Assembly (NCBI RefSeq): GCF_042681025.1 | Contig: NZ_JBHUER010000010.1 | Location: 558,001-622,000, forward strand | Reading direction: 5' to 3' | Length of the DNA: 64,000 nucleotides | From: Methylopila henanensis | GTDB lineage: Bacteria; Pseudomonadota; Alphaproteobacteria; Rhizobiales; Methylopilaceae | Shown here: piece after piece, positions 39,848-49,607 of the stretch | Layout of the letters: each line of letters starts with the position of its first letter | Numbering within the stretch: the stretch's first letter is position 1 | Position numbers and translations under genes: made by a program | The notes under the pieces: generated by a model | What the model was told of the DNA's origin: nothing | Seen by the model: the letters and a program-made list of their open reading frames with translations, nothing else | The model's database searches: none

Positions 39848-41167
39848 TCAGTTCAGCGGCGGCGACCACGCCGGATCGGAGGCGAAGCCCGGCGTCGGGA
39901 TGCGCTGCTCGTTGCGGCCTGTGACGTCGACGGAATAGATGCGCGGGCCGCCGCCCTGGTCGCGGAAGAACATCAGCACGCGGCCGTTCGGCGCCCAGGT
40001 CGGGCCCTCGTTGTGGAAGCCCTCGGTGAGGATGCGCTCGCCGGAGCCGTCCGGCTTCATCACGCCGATCGCGAACTTGCCGCCGGACTGCTTGGTGAAG
40101 GCGATCAGGTCGCCGCGCGGCGACCACACCGGCGTCGAGTAGCGGCCCTGTCCGAAGGAGATGCGCTGCGCGCCGCCGCCGCTGGCCGACATGACGTAGA
40201 TCTGCTGGTTGCCGCCGCGGTCGCTCTCGAACACGATCTGGCTGCCGTCCGGCGAATAGGACGGCGAGGTGTCGATCGCGCCGGAATCCGTCAGCCGCGT
40301 GGTGGTGCGCGAGCGCAGGTCCATGGCGTAGAGGTTCGAGTCGCCGCCCTGCTGCAGGCTCATGATCACCTTCTGCCCGTCCGGCGAGAAGCGCGGCGAG
40401 AAGGTCATGCCGGGGAAGTTGCCGACAACCTCGCGCTGGCCGGTCTCGATGTTCAGCAGGTAGACGCGCGGCTCGGCGCGCCCGAACGACATGTAGGTGA
40501 TCTCCTGGCTCGTCGGGCTGAAGCGCGGGGTCAGCACCAGCTCGTCGCCGCCGGTGATGTAGCGGACGTTGAAGCCGTCCTGGTCCATGATGGCGAGGCG
40601 CTTGACGCGCTTGTCCTTCGGGCCGCTCTCGTCGACATAGACGACACGGGTGTCGAAGTAGCCCTTCTCGCCGGTCAGGCGCTCGTAGATCATGTCGGCG
40701 ATCAGATGCGCCACGCGGCGCCAGTTCTTGTCGGTGAAGAACTGCTGGCCGTCGAGCTGGTTGCCCGCGAACACGTCCCACAGCCGGAACTCGGTCCTGA
40801 GCCGCCCGTCGCCCTGGCGGACGACCCGGCCCGTGACCAGCGCCTGCGCGTTGATGATGCGCCAGTCGCCGAAGCGCGGGGCGGCGTCGGTGTTGGTGAT
40901 CTTCTCGATGAAGGCCTTGTGGTCGATCGGCGCGAACAGGCCGGAGCGCTTCAGGTCCGCCTCGACGACGCTCGCGATGTTGCGCGCGAGCTCGGCGTCG
41001 CCGCCCTGGCCGAGAAAGGCCGGGATCGCGATCGGCAGCGGCTGCACGTTGCCCTGATTGATGTCGATGTTGACCTGCGCGCGCGCGGCGGGAGCCAGCG
41101 CGGCGAGGCCGAAGAGCGCGACGATCAGGGCCGCGGCGCGGAGCAGTTGAGCAGGCGAGAGCGACAT
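39848..41167 (-). CDS. tolB: Tol-Pal system translocation protein TolB
   Basis: 439 residues, normal TolB length. Signal peptide LLRAAALIVALFGLAALAPA, cleavage after ARA; N-terminal domain VNIDINQGNVQPLPIAIPAF and YERLTGEKGYFDTRVVYVDE; then a six-bladed beta propeller of WD40-like Tol repeats, for example FSPTSQEITYMSFGRAEPRV, FSPDGQKVIMSLQQGGDSN, YSPDGSQIVFESDRGGNQQI and WSPRGDLIAFTKQSGGKFAI. It is periplasmic and binds Pal and TolA during outer-membrane constriction. Between tolA (136 bases) and the ArsC-like gene; pal does not follow. Confidence 0.95.
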   Translation of the reverse strand: MSLSPAQLLRAAALIVALFGLAALAPAARAQVNIDINQGNVQPLPIAIPAFLGQGGDAELARNIASVVEADLKRSGLFAPIDHKAFIEKITNTDAAPRFGDWRIINAQALVTGRVVRQGDGRLRTEFRLWDVFAGNQLDGQQFFTDKNWRRVAHLIADMIYERLTGEKGYFDTRVVYVDESGPKDKRVKRLAIMDQDGFNVRYITGGDELVLTPRFSPTSQEITYMSFGRAEPRVYLLNIETGQREVVGNFPGMTFSPRFSPDGQKVIMSLQQGGDSNLYAMDLRSRTTTRLTDSGAIDTSPSYSPDGSQIVFESDRGGNQQIYVMSASGGGAQRISFGQGRYSTPVWSPRGDLIAFTKQSGGKFAIGVMKPDGSGERILTEGFHNEGPTWAPNGRVLMFFRDQGGGPRIYSVDVTGRNEQRIPTPGFASDPAWSPPLN

Positions 41168-41303
41168 TCGTGGCTATCCGTTTGAGGCCGGCGGGCGAGC
41201 CGGCGGCGCGGAACGCGTCAGAGCGGGCGAGCGGTCCGGCGGAGCGGAACCGTGAGGGGCGGCATGCCGCGCGAGCGCGGCGAGGCCATGGCGGAGACGC
41301 GGG

Positions 41304-42608
41304 TCATCCGCCCATCATCTCCTTGGGGTCGAAGTTGATCGTCACCTGGCGCCAGTAGTCGTAGGCGTCGGCCGGCAGCTTCAGCGGCGCGCAGCGCTGG
41401 ACCGCGCGGGTCGCTGCGCCCGCCGCGGCGCGGAAGGCAGGGTTCGACGAGTTGTTCACCACGGTGGGCCCGTCGCTGAGCGTGCCGTCTGCGTTCAGCG
41501 TGAAGGTCACGCGCACGGCCAGGCTGTCGCCGTTCGCGGCCCCGAAGGGCGGGTTCCAGCACTGCATCACCTGCTCGCGCACGGCGTTGTCGATGCCGTT
41601 GCGCTGCGAGAGCGAGAGCTTCGTCGCGGTGCCGCGGCTGGTGCCGGCGGTGGTCTCGGGCGCGGTCTCGCGCGCCGCCGTCTGGGTGCGGCCGGGCGCG
41701 CGCTTGTCCTCGAGCGCGGACTTGCTCGGCGTGTTCGAGGTCGACTGCGAATTCTTCAGCAGCGAGGCGATCTTGTTGGGGTCGAACTTGCGCTCGGCGG
41801 CCTTGGCCTCGGCCGCCTTCCTCTCGGCCTCCGCCTTGGCGGCCTTTTCGGCTTCAGCCTTGGCGAGCTTCTCGGCCTTCTCCTTGGCGGCCTTCTCGGC
41901 TGCGAGCTTCGCCGCCTTCTCGGCTTCGGCCTTGGCGAGCTGCTCCGCCTTCTCCTTGGCCGCCTTCTCCGCCGCGAGCTTCGCCGCCTTTTCGGCCTCG
42001 GCCTTTTCCGCAGCGGCCTTCTCGGCCGCCGCCTTGTCCTGCGCGGCCTTCTCTTCGGCGGCGGCCTTGGCGCGCAGCTCGGCCTCGGCGGCCTCCGCCT
42101 GGGCGAGTTTCTCGGCCTTCTCCGCGGCGGCCTTGGCGGCTTCCGCCTTCGCGGCCTTGTCCGCGGCTGCCTTTTCGGCGGCGGCCTTGGCCACTTTCGC
42201 GGCTTCCGCCTTCTCGGCTTTCTCGGCTTCCGCCTTGGCGGCCTTGGCTGCTTCCGCCTTCTCGGCCTTCTCCGCGGCGGCCTTGGCCTCCGCCTCGGCC
42301 TTCGCGAGGTTCGGCGCGGGCGGCGGCGGAGGCGGCGCGGCGACGTCCTCCTTGGCCTCGGGCAGCGCGTCGTCCACGGGCTCGGGGTCGGCCTCCGCGA
42401 CCTTGTCGGCCTTGATCTTCGGCGCGTCGACCTTCTTGGAGGTCTTCGAGCCCTTGGTCATGGCCTCGAATTCCTGCGGCGTCAGGATCTCGATCGGAAG
42501 CGACTCCGTCGGCGACACCTCGAACGGCTTGGCCGTTCCGAGATTCACCACTCCCCAGGCGAGGATCAGCGCGTGAGCGGCCGCAGAGGTGACCAGGCCT
42601 GGGCGCAT
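41304..42608 (-). CDS. tolA: Tol-Pal system protein TolA
   Basis: 434 residues. One N-terminal membrane helix (VTSAAAHALILAWGVVNLGT), then a proline-rich acidic linker, about 170 residues of Ala/Lys/Glu heptad-like repeats (residues 100-270; KAEAEKAAKLAAEKAAKEKA type) forming the long periplasmic helix, and a C-terminal TolA III-like domain from residue 345 (NGIDNAVREQVMQCWNPPFG, LAVRVTFTLNADGTLSDGP). It spans the periplasm and transmits force from TolQR to TolB-Pal. The opposite strand of the repeat also gives a long spurious frame. Confidence 0.93.
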   Translation of the reverse strand: MRPGLVTSAAAHALILAWGVVNLGTAKPFEVSPTESLPIEILTPQEFEAMTKGSKTSKKVDAPKIKADKVAEADPEPVDDALPEAKEDVAAPPPPPPAPNLAKAEAEAKAAAEKAEKAEAAKAAKAEAEKAEKAEAAKVAKAAAEKAAADKAAKAEAAKAAAEKAEKLAQAEAAEAELRAKAAAEEKAAQDKAAAEKAAAEKAEAEKAAKLAAEKAAKEKAEQLAKAEAEKAAKLAAEKAAKEKAEKLAKAEAEKAAKAEAERKAAEAKAAERKFDPNKIASLLKNSQSTSNTPSKSALEDKRAPGRTQTAARETAPETTAGTSRGTATKLSLSQRNGIDNAVREQVMQCWNPPFGAANGDSLAVRVTFTLNADGTLSDGPTVVNNSSNPAFRAAAGAATRAVQRCAPLKLPADAYDYWRQVTINFDPKEMMGG

Positions 42609-42618
42609 GGGCGTCCGC

Positions 42619-43068
<450 letters not shown>

Positions 43069-43072
43069 CGGA

Positions 43073-43750
<678 letters not shown>

Positions 43751-44034
43751 CGTCCGTTCGTCTCCACGCTCCGCGGCCGCGCCGCGACTTCCGGCCCGGC
43801 GCCGCGCGGCGGCCTCGACCGCCCGCGCGCCGCGCGCCATCGACGCCAACAGGACCGGAACGACCGCGCTAGTCGCGCGTCAATGTGTTGAAACTGCGAC
43901 CCGATCCCACAGGGGCACCCTTCGTTAATGGCTCGTCAAGGTTAAGACGACGTTACCGGCTTGCGGCGTGGCTCCCCCGTCGCGGTTCGCCCGGCCGCTC
44001 GCTTCGCCGGCCGCCGACGGCTAAGACGGACGCC

Positions 44035-44781
44035 ATGCGCGCCTTCGCCCTCGCCGTCTTCGCCGTCTTCGCCTGCGATCCCCTCGCCGCCGCGGGGCTG
44101 GAGGCCGCGACCGTCGCGGTCCAGACCGTCACGCCCACCGGCGACGGCCGCGCCCGCATCTCGGACTGCGCCGGCGTGCTGATCGAGCCCGACGTGGTGC
44201 TGACCGCCGGCCACTGCCTCGACGCGGCGTCCGGGCCGGCGCAGGTGGCGGTCTTCGGCTATGAGAACCGCCGCGCGATTCCGCCGCACCTCCCCGTCCT
44301 GCGGTTCGCCCGCCATCCCGGCCATGTGATCGGCTGGCGCGAGCGTCCCGGCGAGCCGGAGACGCGCCAGCGTGAGATCGCCGCCGACCTCGCGCTTCTG
44401 AAGCTAGCGCGCCCCGTGGCCGGCGCGACGCCCGCCTCCTTAAGCGGAAACGTGGAGGCCGCCGCCGCGGCGACGGCCGCGATGACGGGCGTCGGCCGGG
44501 CGGGTCCGGGCGACGGCGCGCGCTCCGGCGCGCTCAAGAGCTTCCGGCCAAGCGCCGTCCGGCTCTCGACCGGGTCCGGCGCCCGCGTCGCCTTTGCGTC
44601 CGTCGACCGCCCGGCCTGCGGCGGCGACAGCGGCGGGGCGCTCGCGAGCCGCGACGGCGCGGTCTGGGGCGTGGTCTCCGCCATCCTGCGCCCGCGTGGC
44701 GGCTGCAGCGCACGGATCGCGATCGCGCCGATCGATCCCGCGTCGGACGGCTTCCGCCGCATGCGCCGCGCGCTCGACTGA
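44035..44781 (+). CDS. secreted trypsin-like serine protease (S1 family), copy 1
   Basis: 248 residues from the ATG at 44035. Signal peptide MRAFALAVFAVFACDPLAAA. Catalytic triad: His in VVLTAGHCLD near residue 61, Asp in AADLALLKLARP near 120, Ser in CGGDSGGALAS near 201, so the enzyme should be active. Cys pairs around the His and Ser fit normal S1 disulfides. It is a close relative in layout of the next gene and is placed, on the opposite strand, between tolQ and ybgC, which are usually adjacent. Periplasmic or secreted; the target is unknown. Confidence 0.88.
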   Translation: MRAFALAVFAVFACDPLAAAGLEAATVAVQTVTPTGDGRARISDCAGVLIEPDVVLTAGHCLDAASGPAQVAVFGYENRRAIPPHLPVLRFARHPGHVIGWRERPGEPETRQREIAADLALLKLARPVAGATPASLSGNVEAAAAATAAMTGVGRAGPGDGARSGALKSFRPSAVRLSTGSGARVAFASVDRPACGGDSGGALASRDGAVWGVVSAILRPRGGCSARIAIAPIDPASDGFRRMRRALD

Positions 44782-44925
44782 GCCGGTTGTCGCTCGACGG
44801 ACACATGTGACAGCCGGCGGCCGAAATCACGGCGACTGGAACGGACCTTTGACGTTCCGCATGCCATGGTGCGGCCTGAAACCCGACCCTTTCCGCGCCG
44901 CGCCGCGCCCGACCGGATTTCCTGC

Positions 44926-45708
44926 ATGCGCCTCATCGTGTTTTGCGTTCTCGCCGCTGCGGGCCTCGCCGTCCTCGCGCCGCAGCAGGCTCTGGCGCTT
45001 TCCGGCGGCTCCCCCGCCCCCGCCGGCGACCGGCTGACGCGAGCGACGGTGTTCATCACCAGTCTGACGCCCACAGGCCGGTCGCGCGCGCAGGTCGGCA
45101 ACTGCACCGGCGTGCTGATCGAGCGGAATCTCGTGTTGACCGCGGGCCATTGCCTCGCCGACCTCGGCGGCCCGAGCGTGGTGGTGGCGCAGTTCTTCGA
45201 GGGCGACGGCCGGCCGGGGCCGACCGTGCAGGTGGCGGCCGGCGCGATGCACCCCGACTTCCAGGGCCGCGGCGACGCCGACAACCCGCGCCCCGAACTG
45301 CTGGGCGCCGACCTCGCGATCCTGAAGCTCGCCCGGCCCGCGCCGCGCGACCGCCGGCCGATCCGGATCGCGGCGCAGCCGCTGAAGGCCGCGAAGACCC
45401 GCTCGGTGCTGGCGGGCGCCGGGCTCACCGACCCGTCGGACGAAGGCTCGAGCGGCGAGCTCCGCCTCGCCAACGTCTCGGCCGAGGTCGTCACCGACGG
45501 GCCGACGGCGGTCGCGTTCGGCGTCTCCGGCGGCGCGGTGTGCCGCGGCGACAGCGGCGGGCCGGTGATGGGCCAGGGCGGCGTCTGGGGCGTGGTGATC
45601 GCGATCGTGCGGCGCCGCAACCTCTGCAACTCGACCATCTTCATGGCCGTGCTCGACCCGAAGTCGCGCGGCTTCCGCAACATGCTGTCGCGCGCCCGTA
45701 AGGGCTGA
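44926..45708 (+). CDS. secreted trypsin-like serine protease (S1 family), copy 2
   Basis: 260 residues from the ATG at 44926, chosen because it begins the signal peptide (MRLIVFCVLAAAGLAVLAPQ, cleavage after ALA); the frame continues upstream without a better start. Triad: LVLTAGHCLADLG (His), LLGADLAILKLARP (Asp), CRGDSGGPVMGQG (Ser). The segment TVFITSLTPTGRSRAQVGNC matches TVAVQTVTPTGDGRARISDC of copy 1, showing a tandem duplication followed by divergence. It ends three bases before the convergent ybgC stop. Confidence 0.9.
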   Translation: MRLIVFCVLAAAGLAVLAPQQALALSGGSPAPAGDRLTRATVFITSLTPTGRSRAQVGNCTGVLIERNLVLTAGHCLADLGGPSVVVAQFFEGDGRPGPTVQVAAGAMHPDFQGRGDADNPRPELLGADLAILKLARPAPRDRRPIRIAAQPLKAAKTRSVLAGAGLTDPSDEGSSGELRLANVSAEVVTDGPTAVAFGVSGGAVCRGDSGGPVMGQGGVWGVVIAIVRRRNLCNSTIFMAVLDPKSRGFRNMLSRARKG

Positions 45709-45711
45709 GGG

Positions 45712-46152
45712 CTACTCCGTCCGCGCCATCTGCTCGCGCATCGCGAGCGGCATCCGCACCGGCCGGCCGTCGCGGACATAGGCGCAGACGGCGAGCCCGG
45801 TCACCAGCGTCTCGCCATCGCGCGTTACCGACTGGCCGAGCGTCAGCGACGCCTGCTTGACCTCGTGCACCCAGGTGGTGACGGCGACGACGTCGTCCAT
45901 GCGCGCGGGCCTGAGGTAATCGACCGTCATGCGGCGCACGACGAAGCCCTCGCGCTCGGTCTCCCACAGCACGCGGTGGTCGAAGCCGATCGCGCGCAGG
46001 ATCTCGGTGCGGCCGCGCTCCATGTAGCGCAGGTAGTTGGCGTGGTAGACGGCGCCCGAGAAGTCGGTGTCCTCGTAATAGATGCGCAGCGTCAGCACGT
46101 GGCGCACGCCGTCGAGGCGACCTCCGACGCCGTCTTCGAGATTTGCCGTCAT
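45712..46152 (-). CDS. ybgC: tol-pal-associated acyl-CoA thioesterase YbgC
   Basis: 146 residues. Hot-dog thioesterase: LRIYYEDTDFSGAVYHANYL with the catalytic Asp of the YbgC motif near residue 29, YLRYMERGRTEILRAIGFD, then FVVRRMTVDYLRPARMDDVV. YbgC hydrolyses acyl-CoA/acyl-ACP and is tied to phospholipid synthesis and the Tol-Pal system. The ATG at 46150-46152 overlaps the ruvB stop (ATGA). Separated from tolQ by two plus-strand proteases. Confidence 0.94.
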   Translation of the reverse strand: MTANLEDGVGGRLDGVRHVLTLRIYYEDTDFSGAVYHANYLRYMERGRTEILRAIGFDHRVLWETEREGFVVRRMTVDYLRPARMDDVVAVTTWVHEVKQASLTLGQSVTRDGETLVTGLAVCAYVRDGRPVRMPLAMREQMARTE

Positions 46153-47192
46153 TGCTCCTCGTCGAGATCGAACAGCGGCGCCTGGGCGGGCGCGGCCGGC
46201 GCGGCGAGGCCGAGATGCCGGAACGCGTTGGCCGTCAGCATGCGCCCCCGAGGCGTCCGCTGTATGAAGCCCTGCTGGATCAGATAAGGCTCGATGATCT
46301 CCTCGACCGCGTCGCGCGGCTCCGACAGCGCCGCGGCGATCGTCTCCACGCCGACCGGGCCGCCGCCATAGTTGGTCGCGATCGTGGAGAGGTAGCGGCG
46401 GTCCATGGCGTCGAGCCCGAGATCGTCGACGTCGAGCAGGCGGAGCGCCCGGTCGGCGCTCTCGCGCGACACTGTCGCCTCGCCGGACACGGAGGCGAAG
46501 TCGCGCACCCGCCGGAGCAGCCGGCCGGCGATGCGGGGCGTGCCACGCGAGCGCCGCGCGATCTCGCGCGCGCCCTCCGGGCTCATGGCGACGCCGAGCA
46601 CCCGCGCGCCGCGCCGCACGATCAGCTCCAGCTCGTCGATCTCGTAGAAATTGAGCCGCAGCGGGATGCCGAACCGGTCGCGCAGGGGGGTGGTCAGCAG
46701 GCCGGCGCGGGTCGTCGCGCCGACGAGCGTGAACTTCGACAGGTCGATGCGCACCGAGCGCGCCGCCGGCCCCTCGCCGATGATCAGGTCGAGCTGGAAA
46801 TCCTCCATCGCGGGATAGAGGATCTCCTCCACCGCCGGATTGAGCCGGTGGATCTCGTCGATGAACAGCACGTCGCGTTCTTCGAGATTGGTCAGCAGCG
46901 CCGCGAGGTCGCCGGCCTTGGCGATCACCGGGCCGGAGGTGGCGCGGAAGCCGACGCCGAGCTCGCGCGCGACGATCTGCGCCAGCGTGGTCTTGCCGAG
47001 GCCGGGGGGGCCTGCGAACAGCACGTGGTCCAGCGCCTCGCCGCGCGCCTTGGCGGCCTGGATGAACACCGACAGGTTCTCGCGGGCCTGCCGCTGGCCG
47101 GTGAAGTCGGCGAGCGTCTGCGGACGGATCGACGCGTCGAGGGCGTCGTCGTCGCGAAGATGGGCGTCGCGGACGGGGCTTTGCGAAGTCAT
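46149..47192 (-). CDS. ruvB: Holliday junction branch migration helicase RuvB
   Basis: 347 residues from the ATG at 47190-47192. RuvB motifs: IRPQTLADFTGQRQARENL near residue 22, Walker A FAGPPGLGKTTLAQIVAREL, LLTNLEERDVLFIDEIHRLN (Walker B DE), the sensor loop KFTLVGATTRAGLLTTPLRD, and the C-terminal winged helix (EEIIEPYLIQQGFIQRTPRG, RMLTANAFRHLGL). It forms hexameric rings driving branch migration with RuvA. An upstream in-frame extension to 47312 is rejected because homologues begin near the chosen Met. Confidence 0.95.
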   Translation of the reverse strand: MTSQSPVRDAHLRDDDALDASIRPQTLADFTGQRQARENLSVFIQAAKARGEALDHVLFAGPPGLGKTTLAQIVARELGVGFRATSGPVIAKAGDLAALLTNLEERDVLFIDEIHRLNPAVEEILYPAMEDFQLDLIIGEGPAARSVRIDLSKFTLVGATTRAGLLTTPLRDRFGIPLRLNFYEIDELELIVRRGARVLGVAMSPEGAREIARRSRGTPRIAGRLLRRVRDFASVSGEATVSRESADRALRLLDVDDLGLDAMDRRYLSTIATNYGGGPVGVETIAAALSEPRDAVEEIIEPYLIQQGFIQRTPRGRMLTANAFRHLGLAAPAAPAQAPLFDLDEEQ

Positions 47193-47291
47193 GCGGCCGA
47201 TCGGTGCGAAACAGTCGCATTCGTGATACGGCATCGGCCCGGTCCGCGAAACCGCCTGCCCACGCGGCGGCTCCGCGCGGGGGAGGACGGC

Positions 47292-48374
47292 TTGCGCATC
47301 TGCCATCTCCATGTCGGCACGCCGAAGACCGGCTCAACGACGATCCAGGGCTTCCTGCAGAACCGGCGCGACGTCATCGAGGCGCGCGGGCTCGGGCTGC
47401 CGACCTTTCCGCCGCGCACCATCGCGATGACCGGCCGCCAGCTCGCCCGCCATCTCCCGCTGGAGCAGGACCCCGCCGCCCCCGTCACGCGTTCGTGGCG
47501 CTGGCTCGGCCGTCATCTCGCGGCGACGGACGGCGACCTGCTGATCACGCGCGAATCGCTCAGCACCGATTTCGCCAAGGCCGAGCGCTTCGCCTTCGTT
47601 CGGCAGTTCTTCGCGCGCCGCGGCGTCCGGCTGCACATCATCGGCTACGTCCGCGACACGCCCGACCGCATCAACGCCACCTACACCCAGCACGCCAAGC
47701 GCCTAAGGCTGACGCGCTCCTTCAACCGCTGGATCGCCTCGGCCTCCCCGGAGCAGAACCCCAACTTCTCGCCCTGGCGCGTGTTCCGCCACATGATTGA
47801 GGCCGACGACGTCGACCTGACGCTGAAGAGCTTCGAGGCGGTGAAGGGGCGGCTCGTGGAGGACTTTCTCGAAACCGTTGGCCGAGGCGACGTCGACGCG
47901 CGCGGGTTCGACGACCGGTCCTACCGCAACGCCTCGCCGGGGCCGAAGGCGATTGAGGCCGCGCTCACGATCCGCCGGCGGCTCAACGAGCGCGGCTTCG
48001 ATCCGAAGGCGCTGATGGACTACTCCATGGCGTTCGAGGCCGCCCTCGCCGAGCGGGGCTGGAACGAGACCGCGTTCTTCGGGCCGGACCCGGCGCTCGC
48101 GGCCCAGCTTTCGGCGCGCTACGCTGAGGAAAACGACCGTTTCGCGCTCGCCGTCTGGGGCCGCCCGTGGAGCGAGCGCGTCGCCGCGACCGACCGGCTG
48201 CGCAACGTGTTCGACCCGAAGCGCGCCAGCCTCCGCGACCTCGCCGACATCGACGATCTCGCGCGCGACGCGATCGCCCGCGGCGACGCCGCCCTGCGGC
48301 CGGTCAGCCGGGCCCTCGCGGTCTTCACGCGCCTCCGCCGCCGTCTCGCCGGCGTCAGCCCGCGAGCTGCCTGA
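47292..48374 (+). CDS. sulfotransferase-like protein
   Basis: 360 residues from a TTG at 47292 with GGGAGGA six bases upstream. The N-terminus RICHLHVGTPKTGSTTIQGF is the 5'-phosphosulfate-binding loop type of sulfotransferases (GTPKTGST.IQ), and RRGVRLHIIGYVRDTPDRIN with a later Arg-rich region fits the 3'-phosphate site (YVRD). The remainder is not close to a defined subgroup. The expected reaction is sulfuryl transfer from PAPS to a carbohydrate or lipid, unproven. It sits on the plus strand between ruvB and ruvA and overlaps the ruvA 3' end by 20 bases, an insertion in an otherwise conserved ruvCAB block. Confidence 0.75.
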   Translation: MRICHLHVGTPKTGSTTIQGFLQNRRDVIEARGLGLPTFPPRTIAMTGRQLARHLPLEQDPAAPVTRSWRWLGRHLAATDGDLLITRESLSTDFAKAERFAFVRQFFARRGVRLHIIGYVRDTPDRINATYTQHAKRLRLTRSFNRWIASASPEQNPNFSPWRVFRHMIEADDVDLTLKSFEAVKGRLVEDFLETVGRGDVDARGFDDRSYRNASPGPKAIEAALTIRRRLNERGFDPKALMDYSMAFEAALAERGWNETAFFGPDPALAAQLSARYAEENDRFALAVWGRPWSERVAATDRLRNVFDPKRASLRDLADIDDLARDAIARGDAALRPVSRALAVFTRLRRRLAGVSPRAA

Positions 48375-48978
48375 GGCCCGCCCGGATCAACTGCTCGGTG
48401 GTGGCGCCCTCCCCCGCGGACTGCATGGCGGCGGCGACGGCGGCGCTCGCCTGCGGAGCGGCGTAGCCGAGATTGACCAGCGCCGAGACCGCGTCCCGCG
48501 CCGGCTGCGGGCCGCGCTTCGGCTCCGCGCCGTCGCCCGCCGCCAGCCGCCCGAGATTGGGGTCGACGTCGGCGAACAGCGGCGCGCGGTCCTTGAGCTC
48601 GGCCGCGATGCGCGCCGCGACCTTGGGGCCGACGCCCGGCGCGCGGGCGATCGCGGCCTTGTCCTGCAGCGCGATCGCGGTCGCGAGCTCCGGCGCGTCG
48701 AGCACCGAAAGCACGCCGAGCGCGACCTTGGTTCCGACCCCCTGCACGGTGTTCAGCAGCCGGAACCACTCCCGCTCCAGATCGGCCATGAAGCCGAAGA
48801 GCTGGATGCGGTCCTCGCGCACATGAGTCTCGATCGACAGCCGGGCGATCTCGCCGGCCTTCGGCAGCCGCCCGAGCGTCCGGGCGGAGCAGTGCACGAC
48901 ATAGCCGACGCCGCCGACGTCGATGATCGCCCAGTCGGTCCCGACCGAGTCCACCTTGCCCGTCAGCTTGCCGATCAT
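48355..48978 (-). CDS. ruvA: Holliday junction DNA-binding protein RuvA
   Basis: 207 residues. Domain I: MIGKLTGKVDSVGTDWAIID and ARLSIETHVREDRIQLFGFM. Domain II: helix-hairpin-helix pairs (LLNTVQGVGTKVALGVLSVL and APGVGPKVAARIAAELKDR). Domain III: a C-terminal three-helix module that contacts RuvB (VSALVNLGYAAPQASAAVAA). Tetramer that holds the four-way junction. The start overlaps the ruvC stop by four bases. Confidence 0.95.
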   Translation of the reverse strand: MIGKLTGKVDSVGTDWAIIDVGGVGYVVHCSARTLGRLPKAGEIARLSIETHVREDRIQLFGFMADLEREWFRLLNTVQGVGTKVALGVLSVLDAPELATAIALQDKAAIARAPGVGPKVAARIAAELKDRAPLFADVDPNLGRLAAGDGAEPKRGPQPARDAVSALVNLGYAAPQASAAVAAAMQSAGEGATTEQLIRAGLRQLAG

Positions 48979-49496
48979 GCGGTCATCCTCGTCGCGGCGG
49001 CGATGCGGGCGCGCGCCCCGCGGTGCTGGGCGTGGCAGATCGCGACCGCGAGCGCGTCGGCGGCGTCGGCGCTCTTGAACGTCGCCTTCGGCAGCAGCAC
49101 GCCGATCATGGCCTGGATCTGGCGCTTCTCCGCATGGCCGGCGCCGACCACCGTCTTCTTCACGAGGTTCGGCGCGTACTCCGCCACCGTGAGCCCCGCG
49201 AGCGCCGGCACCAGCAGCGCGACGCCGCGCGCCTGGCCGAGCTTGAGCGTGGCCGACGGGTTGTTGTTGACGAAGGTCTCCTCGACCGCCGCCTCATGCG
49301 GCGCATGCCCGGCGAGCACCGCGCACAGGCCGGCGTGGATCGCCGCGAGCCGCTCCGCGAGCGCCAGCGCGTCGTCCGGGACGATGACGCCGGAGGCCAC
49401 GAAGGACAGCCGGCTGCCGTCAGCCTCGATGATCCCCCAGCCGGTGCGGCGGAGGCCCGGATCGACGCCGAGGATGCGAATCGCGGACAGGCTCAT
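48975..49496 (-). CDS. ruvC: Holliday junction resolvase RuvC
   Basis: 173 residues from the ATG at 49494-49496. RuvC active-site acids: Asp in IRILGVDPGLRRTGWGIIE, Glu in HEAAVEETFVNNNPSATLKL, Asp pair in FKSADAADALAVAICHAQHR. Cuts Holliday junctions bound by RuvAB. First gene of the minus-strand ruvCAB-ybgC run. The frame extends far upstream but the family start is here. Confidence 0.95.
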   Translation of the reverse strand: MSLSAIRILGVDPGLRRTGWGIIEADGSRLSFVASGVIVPDDALALAERLAAIHAGLCAVLAGHAPHEAAVEETFVNNNPSATLKLGQARGVALLVPALAGLTVAEYAPNLVKKTVVGAGHAEKRQIQAMIGVLLPKATFKSADAADALAVAICHAQHRGARARIAAATRMTA

Positions 49497-49607
49497 GCTC
49501 CCGATGTAGCGGGAGAAGGTTACCGGAACACAAGCGGAACGTCGCGGCGCAGCGCGCGCAGGCCGCCCAACCTGTTCGGAAATCGCCTCGGTGCCGCGCC
49601 GCCTGCC

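Noticed and set aside
41800..42300. Apparent tandem DNA repeats, possible CRISPR or VNTR
   Set aside because: The repetition is codon-level repetition of the TolA coiled coil with no uniform spacers or direct-repeat structure.
41452..42576. 374-codon plus-strand Ala/Ser-rich frame opposite tolA
   Set aside because: Mirror of the tolA AAK/AEK repeat; no signal or domain beyond the shadow composition.
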